NCBI GenBank assembly: GCA_020631035.1
Contig: JAHDIA010000126.1
Coordinates: 1-11,460, forward strand
Reading direction: 5' to 3'
From: Chitinophagales bacterium
GTDB taxonomy: Bacteria; Bacteroidota; Bacteroidia; Chitinophagales; UBA2359
Length of the DNA: 11,460 nucleotides
Below the pieces are notes generated by a model. The model was not told where the DNA came from. It ran no database searches and saw only the letters and a list, made by a program, of their open reading frames with translations. A program made the translations under genes and the position numbers. Of this stretch, positions 1 to 6,655 are shown in pieces. How positions within the stretch are numbered: the stretch's first letter is position 1; each line of letters begins with the position of its first letter.

Positions 1-1
1 T

Positions 2-1240
2 GAAAAGCAAACCAATTTCGCTAGCAATAGAGCAATGGGTGATACGCCCACTGCCTACCGCTCCTTCTTAAACGCGACCCCCGTCAATCCTGCTAGTTAT
101 ACATCATTAACCCTTACTTCCTTTGAACTGGGTTTAAATGTAGATGCCCATCAAATAAACCAAGGAGGTGCGACAGGCAATACTTCTAATGTTGAAATTG
201 CCTATCTCAATTTGGCATTTCCTATCAATAAAAACTGGGCTGCAGGTATAGGAGTCAATCCATACAGTTCCTTAAACTACAATGTTCGTTCAACAAGAAA
301 CGAAAATGAAGCACTTGGTCTAGAAAGCTTGGTTCACAAAGGAACAGGTGGTCTCAATCAATTTAGAGCGGGTCTAGCTTATGAATTTGGTGGTTTTTCT
401 GCTGGTTTAAACTTTGGATACTTATTTGGTATTTCAACCAAAGAACTCATCAATGTATATGAAGATGTAGCAAGTGTTCCACTGGGTTCTGTTGGAGCAT
501 TTAGCATAGGCGACCCAGATCCTAGTCCAGCAGTACGTCGAACAGCTTCTTCCAATCAAAGTGGATTGAGTTGGGACATTGGCCTACAATACAGTGGCCA
601 ATTCAAAAGCAAAAATAATTTTACGATAGGAGCTAGAACCCATTTGGTCAATGGACTAAAATCCAAAGATTTTATAACTCTAGAACGTGGTATTTACCAA
701 GTAGTTGACATTACTGACCAATTCAGCATTTTAGAAGCTGCTCCCTTGGTACAATCTGATACTGTACAAAACAAAGTGACTTATCCTGCTACTTATGGCT
801 TGGGTTTTGCTTTACAAGATAGTACCCGCATACGCTGGGCATTGTTGGCTGATGTTTCTTGGACACCTTGGTCTACTTTTGCTTATGAAGGAATAGATCT
901 AGGGGATGTATATCAAGATGCTTTCCGCATTGCTATAGGGGGGAATATCACTCCCAATCCCAATGCAATCACCAAGTATTGGAGGCGGGTAAATTACCGT
1001 TTTGGATTATACTTTGATACAGGGCATTTGAAGTTAAGAGACCGTCAAATTCCCTCTTATGGTGTTACCATAGGACTGGGTATGCCACTTACACTAAAGA
1101 GTTTCTCCAAATTAAACCTTTCCCTTGATCTAGGTCAAAAAGGGAGCACCCAAGAAAATCTGGTAAGTCAAAATTATATGAGGTTGACTGCTGGTTTTAC
1201 CTTTAATAGCAAATGGTTCTTAAAAAGAAGATATGACTAA
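2..1240 (+). CDS. Outer-membrane beta-barrel protein, 5'-truncated by the window edge
   Basis: The frame is open from base 2, and the residues before the first ATG (position 35) already read as protein (NFASNRAMGDT), so that ATG is internal and the true start and signal peptide lie upstream of the window. The N-terminal pattern SNRAMG..TAYR...NPASY.SL..TSFELGL is typical of the first strands of Bacteroidota outer-membrane barrels of the FadL/PorV-like kind. Alternating polar and hydrophobic strands ending in aromatic residues continue to the C-terminus, which closes on a strand (LTAGFTFNSKWFLKRRYD). The natural role is unknown; a transport or export-associated barrel is possible. It lies 145 bp upstream of the first TPR gene, and two genes further on comes lptC, a neighbourhood that suggests envelope biogenesis. 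I am confident of the membrane barrel and not of any substrate. Confidence 0.8.
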   Translation, partial: EKQTNFASNRAMGDTPTAYRSFLNATPVNPASYTSLTLTSFELGLNVDAHQINQGGATGNTSNVEIAYLNLAFPINKNWAAGIGVNPYSSLNYNVRSTRNENEALGLESLVHKGTGGLNQFRAGLAYEFGGFSAGLNFGYLFGISTKELINVYEDVASVPLGSVGAFSIGDPDPSPAVRRTASSNQSGLSWDIGLQYSGQFKSKNNFTIGARTHLVNGLKSKDFITLERGIYQVVDITDQFSILEAAPLVQSDTVQNKVTYPATYGLGFALQDSTRIRWALLADVSWTPWSTFAYEGIDLGDVYQDAFRIAIGGNITPNPNAITKYWRRVNYRFGLYFDTGHLKLRDRQIPSYGVTIGLGMPLTLKSFSKLNLSLDLGQKGSTQENLVSQNYMRLTAGFTFNSKWFLKRRYD

Positions 1241-1385
1241 AATAGTCTAATCTGTATTGTAATAAATGTGTAACTTTTTGAACATTGATTCATTTTATTC
1301 TTTATACAAACACATTTAGTTTGTTACAAAACGGTAATTTTTGAATCTTAAAAACAGAAATACTTAAACTCTTAAAAATAAAACA

Positions 1386-2864
1386 ATGATGCGGATTAAA
1401 AATCTCGGAATATTGTCGCTCATTTTAATCGTTTTACTAACTGCCTTTAATGTGGATTCCAACGCCCAAAAGGTTAGAAAGAAAACAGAGAAAAAAGAAA
1501 AAAAGAGCAAAGACAAAAAAAAGAAGAAAGACAAAGAAGAAGAAGCTGAAATGCCTGAAGAGGCTAAACCTTGGGCTAGCAGAACCAATGACTTTGGCTG
1601 CCTAGTTTATGGTGAAGATTCTGTCAAAGCACTTCAAAGTTTCTCTCTTTATAGAGAAGATTTCAAAAATGAAAACTACGAAGGCGCACTGACCAATTGG
1701 AATTATGTATACAACAACGCCCCTGGTTTACGTGAGCAAACCTACAAAGATGGGGAACAGATGTACAAAAAGTTCTTCAAAGAAGCCACAGATGAAGCCA
1801 AAAAGAAAGAGTACTTCGACAAATTGATGGAAATTTATGACAATCGTGCGATTTGTTGGGGAAAAAGTGCCTTGACCATTGGTAAAAAAGGCTTGCGTTA
1901 TGCTGAGTACTACCCTGAAGAAAAAGAAAAAACATTTGACTTCTTAGGCAAAGCAGTCGAAAATGGTGGCAACGATGTGGATTATCCTGTCATCGCTCGC
2001 TATTTCAAAATGTTGGTAGACAAATACCAAGCGAAAGAAATTAGTATGGAAGATTTGGAAGAGTCTTATGGAAAAATCAAAGACATTTCTGAACACAACA
2101 TTGCCAACAATGAAAAGAAATCAGCGAAATACCAATCTGTTATGGATAACTTGACCAATGCTTATGACAAACTCAACCAAGCTTCATCTGTAGCCATTAA
2201 GCCAGACATCAAAACTTGTGAGGAAGCCAAGGCTCACTATGGTACCAAGTACAAAGAAAATCCAACAGACCCCACTGCTATCAGAAACTTCTATGCTTCA
2301 CTTATCAAATTCCGTTGTACTGATGATCCCGAGTTCCTAGACGTTGCTCAAAAATACAATGAGATGGAACCTTCTTCTAGTAAGACCAAATTCATTGCTA
2401 AGTCTTATGCTAAAAAAGGAGATTTCACCAATGCAGTTACTTATTACAACAAAGCCATTGATATGGAAACCAACAATGCTAAAAAGGCTTCTTTGAAAAT
2501 GGCTCTAGCCAATATGTACAACTACAAGATGAAAGATCGTGGCAAAGCCAAAAAAGCAGCTAGAGAAGCGGCAGAATTGCGTCCTGACTGGGGTGATCCT
2601 TGGATTTTGATTGGCAACATTACTGCCACTCAAGCAAGAGGTGCCTGTAGTGGATTTGATGCAAGAGCTGCCATCTGGGTATGTCTAGATATTTGGAGCA
2701 AAGCCAAAAGAGTTGACCCATCTTCTGCTGATAAAGCTCAAGATGTCATCAACAAATACGCTGGTTCTACTCCTGGTAAAAAAGAATGTTTCCAAAGAGG
2801 TTTGAGCAAAGGTTCGTCTTATACTGTTCCTTGTTTGGGAGCCTCAACCACTGTTAGATACTAA
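1386..2864 (+). CDS. Secreted/periplasmic TPR-like protein (paralogue 1)
   Basis: This 492-residue protein starts with a signal peptide (hydrophobic core about residues 8-21, likely cleavage before Gln28 in SNAQ). A very Lys/Glu-rich low-complexity linker follows at about 28-58. The rest is helical with TPR-like units, clearest at about 86-116 (SLYREDFKNENYEGALTNW) and 335-362 (AKKGDFTNAVTYYNKAIDM), and further helical pairs at about 365-445. It aligns along its length with the gene at 3379-4842, sharing AICWGKSA, YYPEE, APGLREQT and KYNE.EP. Six of its eight mature cysteines (72, 157, 278, 311, 421, 483) match the paralogue at nearly equal spacing, which suggests structural disulphides. TPR proteins usually scaffold protein complexes; the partner here is unknown. 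A second ATG follows immediately at 1389. No convincing promoter was found in 1241-1385, so cotranscription with the barrel gene is possible. Confidence 0.85.
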   Translation: MMRIKNLGILSLILIVLLTAFNVDSNAQKVRKKTEKKEKKSKDKKKKKDKEEEAEMPEEAKPWASRTNDFGCLVYGEDSVKALQSFSLYREDFKNENYEGALTNWNYVYNNAPGLREQTYKDGEQMYKKFFKEATDEAKKKEYFDKLMEIYDNRAICWGKSALTIGKKGLRYAEYYPEEKEKTFDFLGKAVENGGNDVDYPVIARYFKMLVDKYQAKEISMEDLEESYGKIKDISEHNIANNEKKSAKYQSVMDNLTNAYDKLNQASSVAIKPDIKTCEEAKAHYGTKYKENPTDPTAIRNFYASLIKFRCTDDPEFLDVAQKYNEMEPSSSKTKFIAKSYAKKGDFTNAVTYYNKAIDMETNNAKKASLKMALANMYNYKMKDRGKAKKAAREAAELRPDWGDPWILIGNITATQARGACSGFDARAAIWVCLDIWSKAKRVDPSSADKAQDVINKYAGSTPGKKECFQRGLSKGSSYTVPCLGASTTVRY

Positions 2865-3035
2865 GTAAAACGAAATAAATAACTAGAGCCATTTGACTTG
2901 AAATTCCAGCCGCTTCGGCGGTTCGATCAACTTATTTACTCCATTTTACTAATGCTTAAAATTGGTTAAGCTAAAAGATAAAGCACAACGTTTTGTCTGC
3001 CCCACTCCGTTGGAAAAGTAGATAAAGACAATGCT

Positions 3036-3072
3036 AAAAAAGACACAGGCTTTATCGGTCTGTGTCTTTTTT
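3036..3072 (+). terminator. Strong intrinsic terminator, potentially bidirectional
   Basis: A perfect 13-bp inverted repeat, AAAAAAGACACAG (3036-3048) and CTGTGTCTTTTTT (3060-3072), encloses an 11-base loop. Six T residues close the plus-strand transcript, and the symmetric A tract could serve the opposite strand. It lies about 170 bases beyond the stop of the first TPR gene, so it either ends a long 3' untranslated region or ends a separate small RNA. It implies that the second TPR gene has its own promoter. Confidence 0.85.
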
Positions 3073-3148
3073 GTATAATCACTATATAATCACCAAATTG
3101 AAAGAATATTTCAAAGCGTTCTACGAAAGCAAATGAATGTACTAAACT

Positions 3149-3310
3149 AGCCCCGATAGAAGTGGAAAGCCCACAGCGGGGCTTCGGCAAGCTCAGCCAC
3201 CTTTGGGCGTACTCTTTCTATACTATAACCGCTTGGTAAGTCTGACGAACCAAGCGAGGACTTGGAATGAATAGCGGGCAAACAAGTAGCGACGAAGCCG
3301 AAAACATTTG
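3149..3310 (+). repeat. Structured dispersed intergenic repeat, copy A
   Basis: The block opens with GCCCCGATAGAAGTGGAAAG (3150-3169) and contains AATAGCGGGC near 3270-3279. Two hairpins are visible: AAGCCC/GGGCTT (3167-3172 with 3179-3184) and a perfect CGCTTGGT/ACCAAGCG stem (3230-3237 with 3249-3256). A shorter relative lies inverted at 11289-11329 with the same two end motifs. From memory, intergenic elements with GCCCnGATnGAAG at one end and AGCGGGA at the other occur in many copies in Bacteroidota genomes. Outer boundaries are approximate, and no transposase is present. Confidence 0.65.
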
Positions 3311-3378
3311 CTCCAATAAAAACTATTTGACATTCATATTCTACTAACTATCCAAAGCTGTTCTAAAATTTATACGGT

Positions 3379-4842
3379 ATGCAAAACAACATAAGAAATT
3401 TATCATTGCTGCTCATTGTTTGTTTGGCGAGCCTGACTGTTTTCAACAGTTGTCGTACTCAAAAGAAAGCCACAAGCAATACCAAACAAGAAACCACCAC
3501 CGATAAAAATATGGGCGAAATGCCCGAAGATCCACCCAAAACCACCAACGAAAGAGGGTGCGAAATGTATGGGGGAGATGAGAAAAAAGCAAAAGTTGCC
3601 CTCTCACTTTATAGAGAGGACTTCAAAAGTGGCAATTACGAAAGTGCCCTACCCAATTGGGAGTATGTCTTTACCAAAGCTCCAGGCTTGAGGGAGCAAA
3701 CTTTTAAGGATGGAGATGTGATGTTCAAAAAAATGTTGGACGAAGCAAGCACACCTGCCAAGAAAAAAGAAATATTTGACCAACTAATGGCGATCTATGA
3801 CCAAAGAGCCATCTGTTGGGGCAAAAGTGCTTTCTTATCAGGTAAAAAAGCTTATGCTTACTACAAATATTATCCTGAAGAGGAAGATGTGATTTTTGAC
3901 TTTGCCGAGAAATCAGTTCTAAATGGCGGCAATGAAACCCCTGCCAGTCAATTGCAAATGTATTTCCGTTATTTGCTCAAAAGACTCAAAGACCAAAAAA
4001 TCAACAAAGATGAGTTAACAGAATCTTTTGAGGTCATTGATGGCATCATCCAACACAATTTGGCAAATGGGGATACAAAAACCATAGCCGACTATGAAAA
4101 GGCACAAGAGGAAATTCAACCAGCCTATGAAAACTTAATAGGTATTATGACAACCTCTAAAGTGACCATTGCCAGTTGCAGCGATGCCAAGGGCCACTTT
4201 TTGCCCAAATATGAAGCAGACAAAAACAATCTAGACAACATCAAAGGTTTGTTTGGCTATATGCTCAAATACAAATGTTATGATGATCCTGTATTTTTGG
4301 AGGTTACCCAAAAATACAATGAATTAGAACCCAAAGCGTCTCGCCTCAAAATTCAGGGAAATATTTACCGTAAAAAAGGCGATGTATCCAATGCGCTCAA
4401 ATACTATCAATTGTCTTTTGAGCAAGAAACCGACAACATCAAAAAGGCAAAGCTCAAGATGTTGATGGCAAATATGGCGGCTTATGAACAAGCCAATAAG
4501 GATTTCCCAACTGCTCGTGAGCACGCACTCGAAGCGGCTCAACTCAATCCCAACTGGGGCAAACCTTACATTCTCATTGGACGAATGTATGCGGGTAGTG
4601 GCAAGTTGTGTGGACCAGGAACAGGCTTTGAAAGTCAAAAGGTTTTGTGGCCTGCCATGGATATGTGGAACAAGGCAAAACAAGTTGACCCTGCTTCTGC
4701 CGATGAAGCGCAAAAGTACATCAATCAATACTACCAATACTTGCCCGAAAAGAAAGACCTTTTCCAAAGAGGCATCAGTGTTGGGCAAGCTTATTCTATA
4801 AAATGTTGGATTGGTGGGACTTCTAAAGCCAGAGTAAAATGA
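3379..4842 (+). CDS. TPR-like lipoprotein (paralogue 2), upstream partner of lptC
   Basis: This 487-residue protein has a hydrophobic N-terminus ending in a lipobox-like LTVFNSC, with Cys25 as the likely lipidated residue. It should therefore be membrane-anchored and face the periplasm or cell surface, unlike the neighbouring secreted paralogue. A Thr/Lys/Gln-rich linker (about 27-55) precedes the helical body. TPR-like units are visible at about 75-105 (SLYREDFKSGNYESALPNW) and 325-350 (IYRKKGDVSNALKYYQLSF). Cysteines 61, 146, 267, 300, 411 and 476 correspond to those of the paralogue. The stop codon overlaps the start of lptC (ATGA), so the two are probably translated together, which ties this protein to the lipopolysaccharide export locus. 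A scaffold or assembly role is plausible but unproven. It probably has its own promoter, because a terminator lies upstream. Confidence 0.85.
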   Translation: MQNNIRNLSLLLIVCLASLTVFNSCRTQKKATSNTKQETTTDKNMGEMPEDPPKTTNERGCEMYGGDEKKAKVALSLYREDFKSGNYESALPNWEYVFTKAPGLREQTFKDGDVMFKKMLDEASTPAKKKEIFDQLMAIYDQRAICWGKSAFLSGKKAYAYYKYYPEEEDVIFDFAEKSVLNGGNETPASQLQMYFRYLLKRLKDQKINKDELTESFEVIDGIIQHNLANGDTKTIADYEKAQEEIQPAYENLIGIMTTSKVTIASCSDAKGHFLPKYEADKNNLDNIKGLFGYMLKYKCYDDPVFLEVTQKYNELEPKASRLKIQGNIYRKKGDVSNALKYYQLSFEQETDNIKKAKLKMLMANMAAYEQANKDFPTAREHALEAAQLNPNWGKPYILIGRMYAGSGKLCGPGTGFESQKVLWPAMDMWNKAKQVDPASADEAQKYINQYYQYLPEKKDLFQRGISVGQAYSIKCWIGGTSKARVK

Positions 4843-5450
4843 TGCGCTTTTTGAAAGAAAGAATTGGCAAAAAACGAAGTTTGTATAACTACCGAGTAGC
4901 CTCATTAGGGCTACTTGGTATGTTTTTTTCTTTATTTACGCTCTCATCTTGTGAGAACGAATTGACCTCTTTGCCCAGCCACATCAAAGACTTCAACACT
5001 CAGGTCGAAACAGCAAAAGACGTCATTACTTACTACAGTGACAAGGGTGAGGTCAAGGTCAAGGTTGCTGCTCCCCGATTGGTTCGTCAAAAAAACCGAA
5101 AAGAACCGATTACTGAATTTCCAGATGGTTTGGAGGTAACCTTTTTCAATAGCAAACACAAGGTTACCAGCCATTTGGTGGCTGACTATGCCATTCGCAA
5201 CGAAAAAGAAGGGACTGTCACCATTCAAAAAAACGTCAAGGTTGAAACCATCAAAAAAGAAACCATTGAAACCGATGAATTAATCTGGAACGAAAAAGAA
5301 CAAAAAATCACCTCTGACAAACTCACCAAAATCATCACCGCCAATGAGGAGATCGAGTGTATGGGTTTTACCGCCAATCACGACTTTAGCGAATACGAAA
5401 CGGGCAAACTCAAAGGACGGAAGAAAATTAGTAAGAAAACGTTTAAGTAA
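4839..5450 (+). CDS. lptC: LptC-family LPS export protein (lipoprotein form)
   Basis: The 203-residue product fits LptC, the bitopic protein that takes lipopolysaccharide from the LptB2FG transporter at the inner membrane and passes it to the periplasmic bridge. It has a basic N-terminus, a hydrophobic stretch (about 20-36) and a lipobox-like TLSSC with Cys38, the lipoprotein form expected in Bacteroidota rather than the transmembrane anchor of E. coli LptC. Residues about 50-190 form the LptC/OstA-like beta region, with FPDGLEVTFFNS, LVADYAIRNEKEGTVTIQKNVKV and ETDELIWNEKEQKITSDK. This alternation of an accumulated-modification strand and ETDEL.W....QKI is characteristic of the family. It overlaps the TPR lipoprotein gene by 4 bp. 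A second ATG lies at 4842. The rest of the Lpt machinery is not in this window. Confidence 0.85.
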   Translation: MMRFLKERIGKKRSLYNYRVASLGLLGMFFSLFTLSSCENELTSLPSHIKDFNTQVETAKDVITYYSDKGEVKVKVAAPRLVRQKNRKEPITEFPDGLEVTFFNSKHKVTSHLVADYAIRNEKEGTVTIQKNVKVETIKKETIETDELIWNEKEQKITSDKLTKIITANEEIECMGFTANHDFSEYETGKLKGRKKISKKTFK

Positions 5451-5552
5451 AATGCCCTTTGGGCAGTCTTTCGGTCAATGGTCCATAGTCGATAGCTAAA
5501 AAAATTTCAAGACACAATCTAAAAACTGTAGGAAATGGACTATTTTTTTTAT

Positions 5553-5656
5553 TGGGCATCGTTCGTGGCTTTGAGGCTACGGAAGGTCTGGTTAGCCAGC
5601 GCGTGTTTTTCCCTTCGTACAAGCGTTTGTCCGCCCGCTCATCCGACGCTGCCAAT
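5553..5656. repeat. G+C-rich intergenic block, probable dispersed repeat or gene remnant
   Basis: This block stands out sharply in base composition from both flanks and ends abruptly at an A+T-rich stretch. Both strands stay open. The plus-strand frame reads protein-like (EGLVSQRVFFPSYKRLSARS) and the minus frame is the 70-codon ORF at 5443-5655, but neither resembles a domain I know. I recall similar intergenic blocks in Bacteroidota but cannot confirm this, and no second copy is in the window. Confidence 0.4.
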
Positions 5657-5681
5657 TGTCAAAAATTGCAAAAATTAATTT

Positions 5682-5713
5682 TTTGTGAACCAAAACTAGC
5701 TATTTTACCATTT
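5682..5713 (+). promoter_or_regulatory. Candidate Bacteroidota-type promoter for the coiled-coil gene
   Basis: TTTG at 5682-5685 is followed after 20 bases by TACCATTT (5706-5713), a partial match (4 of 6 fixed positions) to the Bacteroidota -7 box TAnnTTTG. It would start transcription about 25 bases before the ATG at 5746. The A+T-rich setting makes chance matches easy. Confidence 0.3.
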
Positions 5714-5745
5714 ATATAAGTATACCAACAAATATCATAAAACAT

Positions 5746-6333
5746 ATGAGCAAAAGAAACACCTTCTTTGATTTTATCAGAAAAAGAGTAGAGGATGAAA
5801 TCAAAAATAATATCGAAAACTTTGAGGATTATGAGAGACTTGGCAAAAAGATAGCCGACTCTATTAAACAGAAAAAGGCGCAGTGGGAAGAACAAAAGGC
5901 AGAATGGGAAGCCAAGAAAAAAACTGATTGGGAAGCCAAGCAAAAAGTCCAAAAAGACAAGGAAAAGGCAAAAGAAGAAAGCCCTATAGAGGAAGTTGAA
6001 TTTGAGGATGTTGCTCCTTCTTCAAATAGCAAACAGCCTAAAACAGAGGCGACCATTGAAATCAAAGTCACCACCAAAGACGAAGAAAAAACTGCCAAAA
6101 AAACAAGCCAAAAAGAGGCGGACAAAAAACCTAAAGCTAAAAAGAAGAAAAAATCGAACAAAATCGAAAAGGGAAGTGAGGAGTATGCAAAAGTAAAAGC
6201 TGAATTGGAAACCGAGTTTGAGTTGTTGCAAGCCCGCCATAGAATCACCCAAGAAGAATTGGCAAAGGCTCACAAGAAAATCCAAAAGCAGTTTGCCAAA
6301 AAAATGAAGAAAAAGTTGAAAAAATTATGTTAG
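5746..6333 (+). CDS. Lys/Glu-rich predicted coiled-coil protein, unknown function
   Basis: I do not recognise this 195-residue protein. It has no signal peptide or membrane segment, so it is probably cytoplasmic. Residues 1-44 look amphipathic helical (FFDFIRKRVEDEIKNNIENF). Residues 43-66 contain a Trp-marked helical repeat with W47, W54 and W62 in WEEQKAEWEAKKKTDWEAK, spaced 7 and 8 residues, as in a coiled coil. An acidic patch (SPIEEVEFEDV, 79-89) leads into a low-complexity Lys/Thr/Glu linker (about 92-142). A second helix (about 144-192) ends in a strongly basic tail (KKMKKKLKKLC). It overlaps the YbjQ-family gene by 7 bp, so the two are probably cotranscribed and coupled. A role as scaffold, nucleic-acid or membrane binder, or YbjQ partner is open; the basic tail could bind RNA, DNA or anionic lipid. 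Confidence 0.75.
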   Translation: MSKRNTFFDFIRKRVEDEIKNNIENFEDYERLGKKIADSIKQKKAQWEEQKAEWEAKKKTDWEAKQKVQKDKEKAKEESPIEEVEFEDVAPSSNSKQPKTEATIEIKVTTKDEEKTAKKTSQKEADKKPKAKKKKKSNKIEKGSEEYAKVKAELETEFELLQARHRITQEELAKAHKKIQKQFAKKMKKKLKKLC

Positions 6334-6650
6334 TAACAACCACCAATTCCATAGATGGAAAAGAAATCAGACAATATTTTGGTCTGGTAACAGGTGAAGC
6401 CATCATTGGAGCCAATATTGTTAAAGATTTATTTGCAGCCGTTACCGATGTTGTAGGCGGACGTTCTGCCAAATATGAAAAAACTTTGCGAGAAGCCAAA
6501 GACATTGCTGTAAAAGAAATGATGCAAAGAGCTGAGGAAATGGGTGCCAATGCCGTCATAGGTGTAGACTTGGACTACGAAACACTCGGCAAAGCTTCGA
6601 GTATGTTGATGGTGACTGCCAGCGGTACAGCCGTATTGGTTGGTCAGTAA
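6327..6650 (+). CDS. YbjQ/UPF0145-family protein
   Basis: This 107-residue protein matches YbjQ/UPF0145 (heavy-metal-binding domain family name) in length and pattern: an N-terminal strand, GLVTGEAIIGANIVKDLFA, the signature VGGRSAKYE, a helix with A..EMMQRAEEMGANAVIGVDLDYE, and a final strand ASGTAVLV. Family members are small alpha/beta proteins reported as pentamers. Their biochemical role is unsettled, and the metal-binding label is weakly supported; I see no Cys or His metal site here. The start ATG lies inside the end of the preceding coiled-coil gene in another frame. Its stop is 5 bp from the stop of the convergent gene, leaving no room for a conventional terminator between them. Confidence 0.88.
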   Translation: MLVTTTNSIDGKEIRQYFGLVTGEAIIGANIVKDLFAAVTDVVGGRSAKYEKTLREAKDIAVKEMMQRAEEMGANAVIGVDLDYETLGKASSMLMVTASGTAVLVGQ

Positions 6651-6655
6651 TTAAC

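Larger units (their letters stand above)
2865..3378. other. 514-bp non-coding region between the TPR paralogues, with hairpins, terminator and repeat
   Basis: No credible gene is present; the minus-strand open frame at 2966-3190 is not protein-like. Visible in order: a UUCG-tetraloop hairpin (CCGC-TTCG-GCGG, 2910-2921); a hairpin with stem GCTTAA/TTAAGC (2954-2959 with 2966-2971); direct repeats AGATAAAG at 2976-2983 and 3020-3027; a strong terminator (3036-3072); and a structured dispersed repeat (about 3149-3310). The last 60 bases before the lipoprotein gene are A+T-rich and should hold its promoter, but I found no good TAnnTTTG box there. Confidence 0.7.
5451..5745. other. Non-coding region with a G+C-rich repeat-like block
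   Basis: Just after lptC is a small hairpin, TGCCC-TTT-GGGCA (5453-5465), without a T run, so it is at best a weak terminator. Next come short degenerate motifs (GGTCAATGGTCCATAGTCGA, about 5472-5491) of a type I associate with Bacteroidota intergenic DNA. A G+C-rich block follows at about 5553-5656: 35 of 60 bases in 5581-5640 are G or C, against 12 of 60 in 5661-5720. The last 85 bases are very A+T-rich and carry the perfect palindrome AAAAATTAATTTTT. Confidence 0.6.

Noticed and set aside
35..37. ATG as the start of the first barrel gene
   Set aside because: The frame is open back to the window edge and the upstream residues belong to the same conserved N-terminal motif, so the start is outside the window.
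1271..1343. Promoter for the first TPR gene at TAACTTTTTG or TAATTTTTG
   Set aside because: Both resemble the -7 box with extra T residues, but neither has a TTTG at the right distance upstream.
2966..3190. 74-codon minus-strand open frame as a gene
   Set aside because: It spans the terminator and part of the dispersed repeat, and the translation is not protein-like.
4324..4905. 193-codon minus-strand open frame
   Set aside because: It lies opposite the TPR lipoprotein gene and the start of lptC, both well supported, and its translation shows no domain.
5453..5465. TGCCC-TTT-GGGCA hairpin as the lptC terminator
   Set aside because: The stem is only 5 bp with a 3-base loop and no following T run.
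5443..5655. 70-codon minus-strand open frame as a gene
   Set aside because: It overlaps the end of lptC and owes its openness to the G+C-rich repeat-like block; there is no promoter, domain or partner to support it.
5667..5681. AAAAATTAATTTTT palindrome as an operator or terminator
   Set aside because: A pure A/T palindrome in a 20% G+C stretch is expected by chance and would form a weak stem.
5829..6248. 139-codon minus-strand open frame with Ser/Phe/Leu-rich translation
   Set aside because: It is the antisense of the Lys/Glu-rich coiled-coil gene; Lys and Glu codons give Phe, Leu and Ser on the reverse strand. The hydrophobic look is an artefact.
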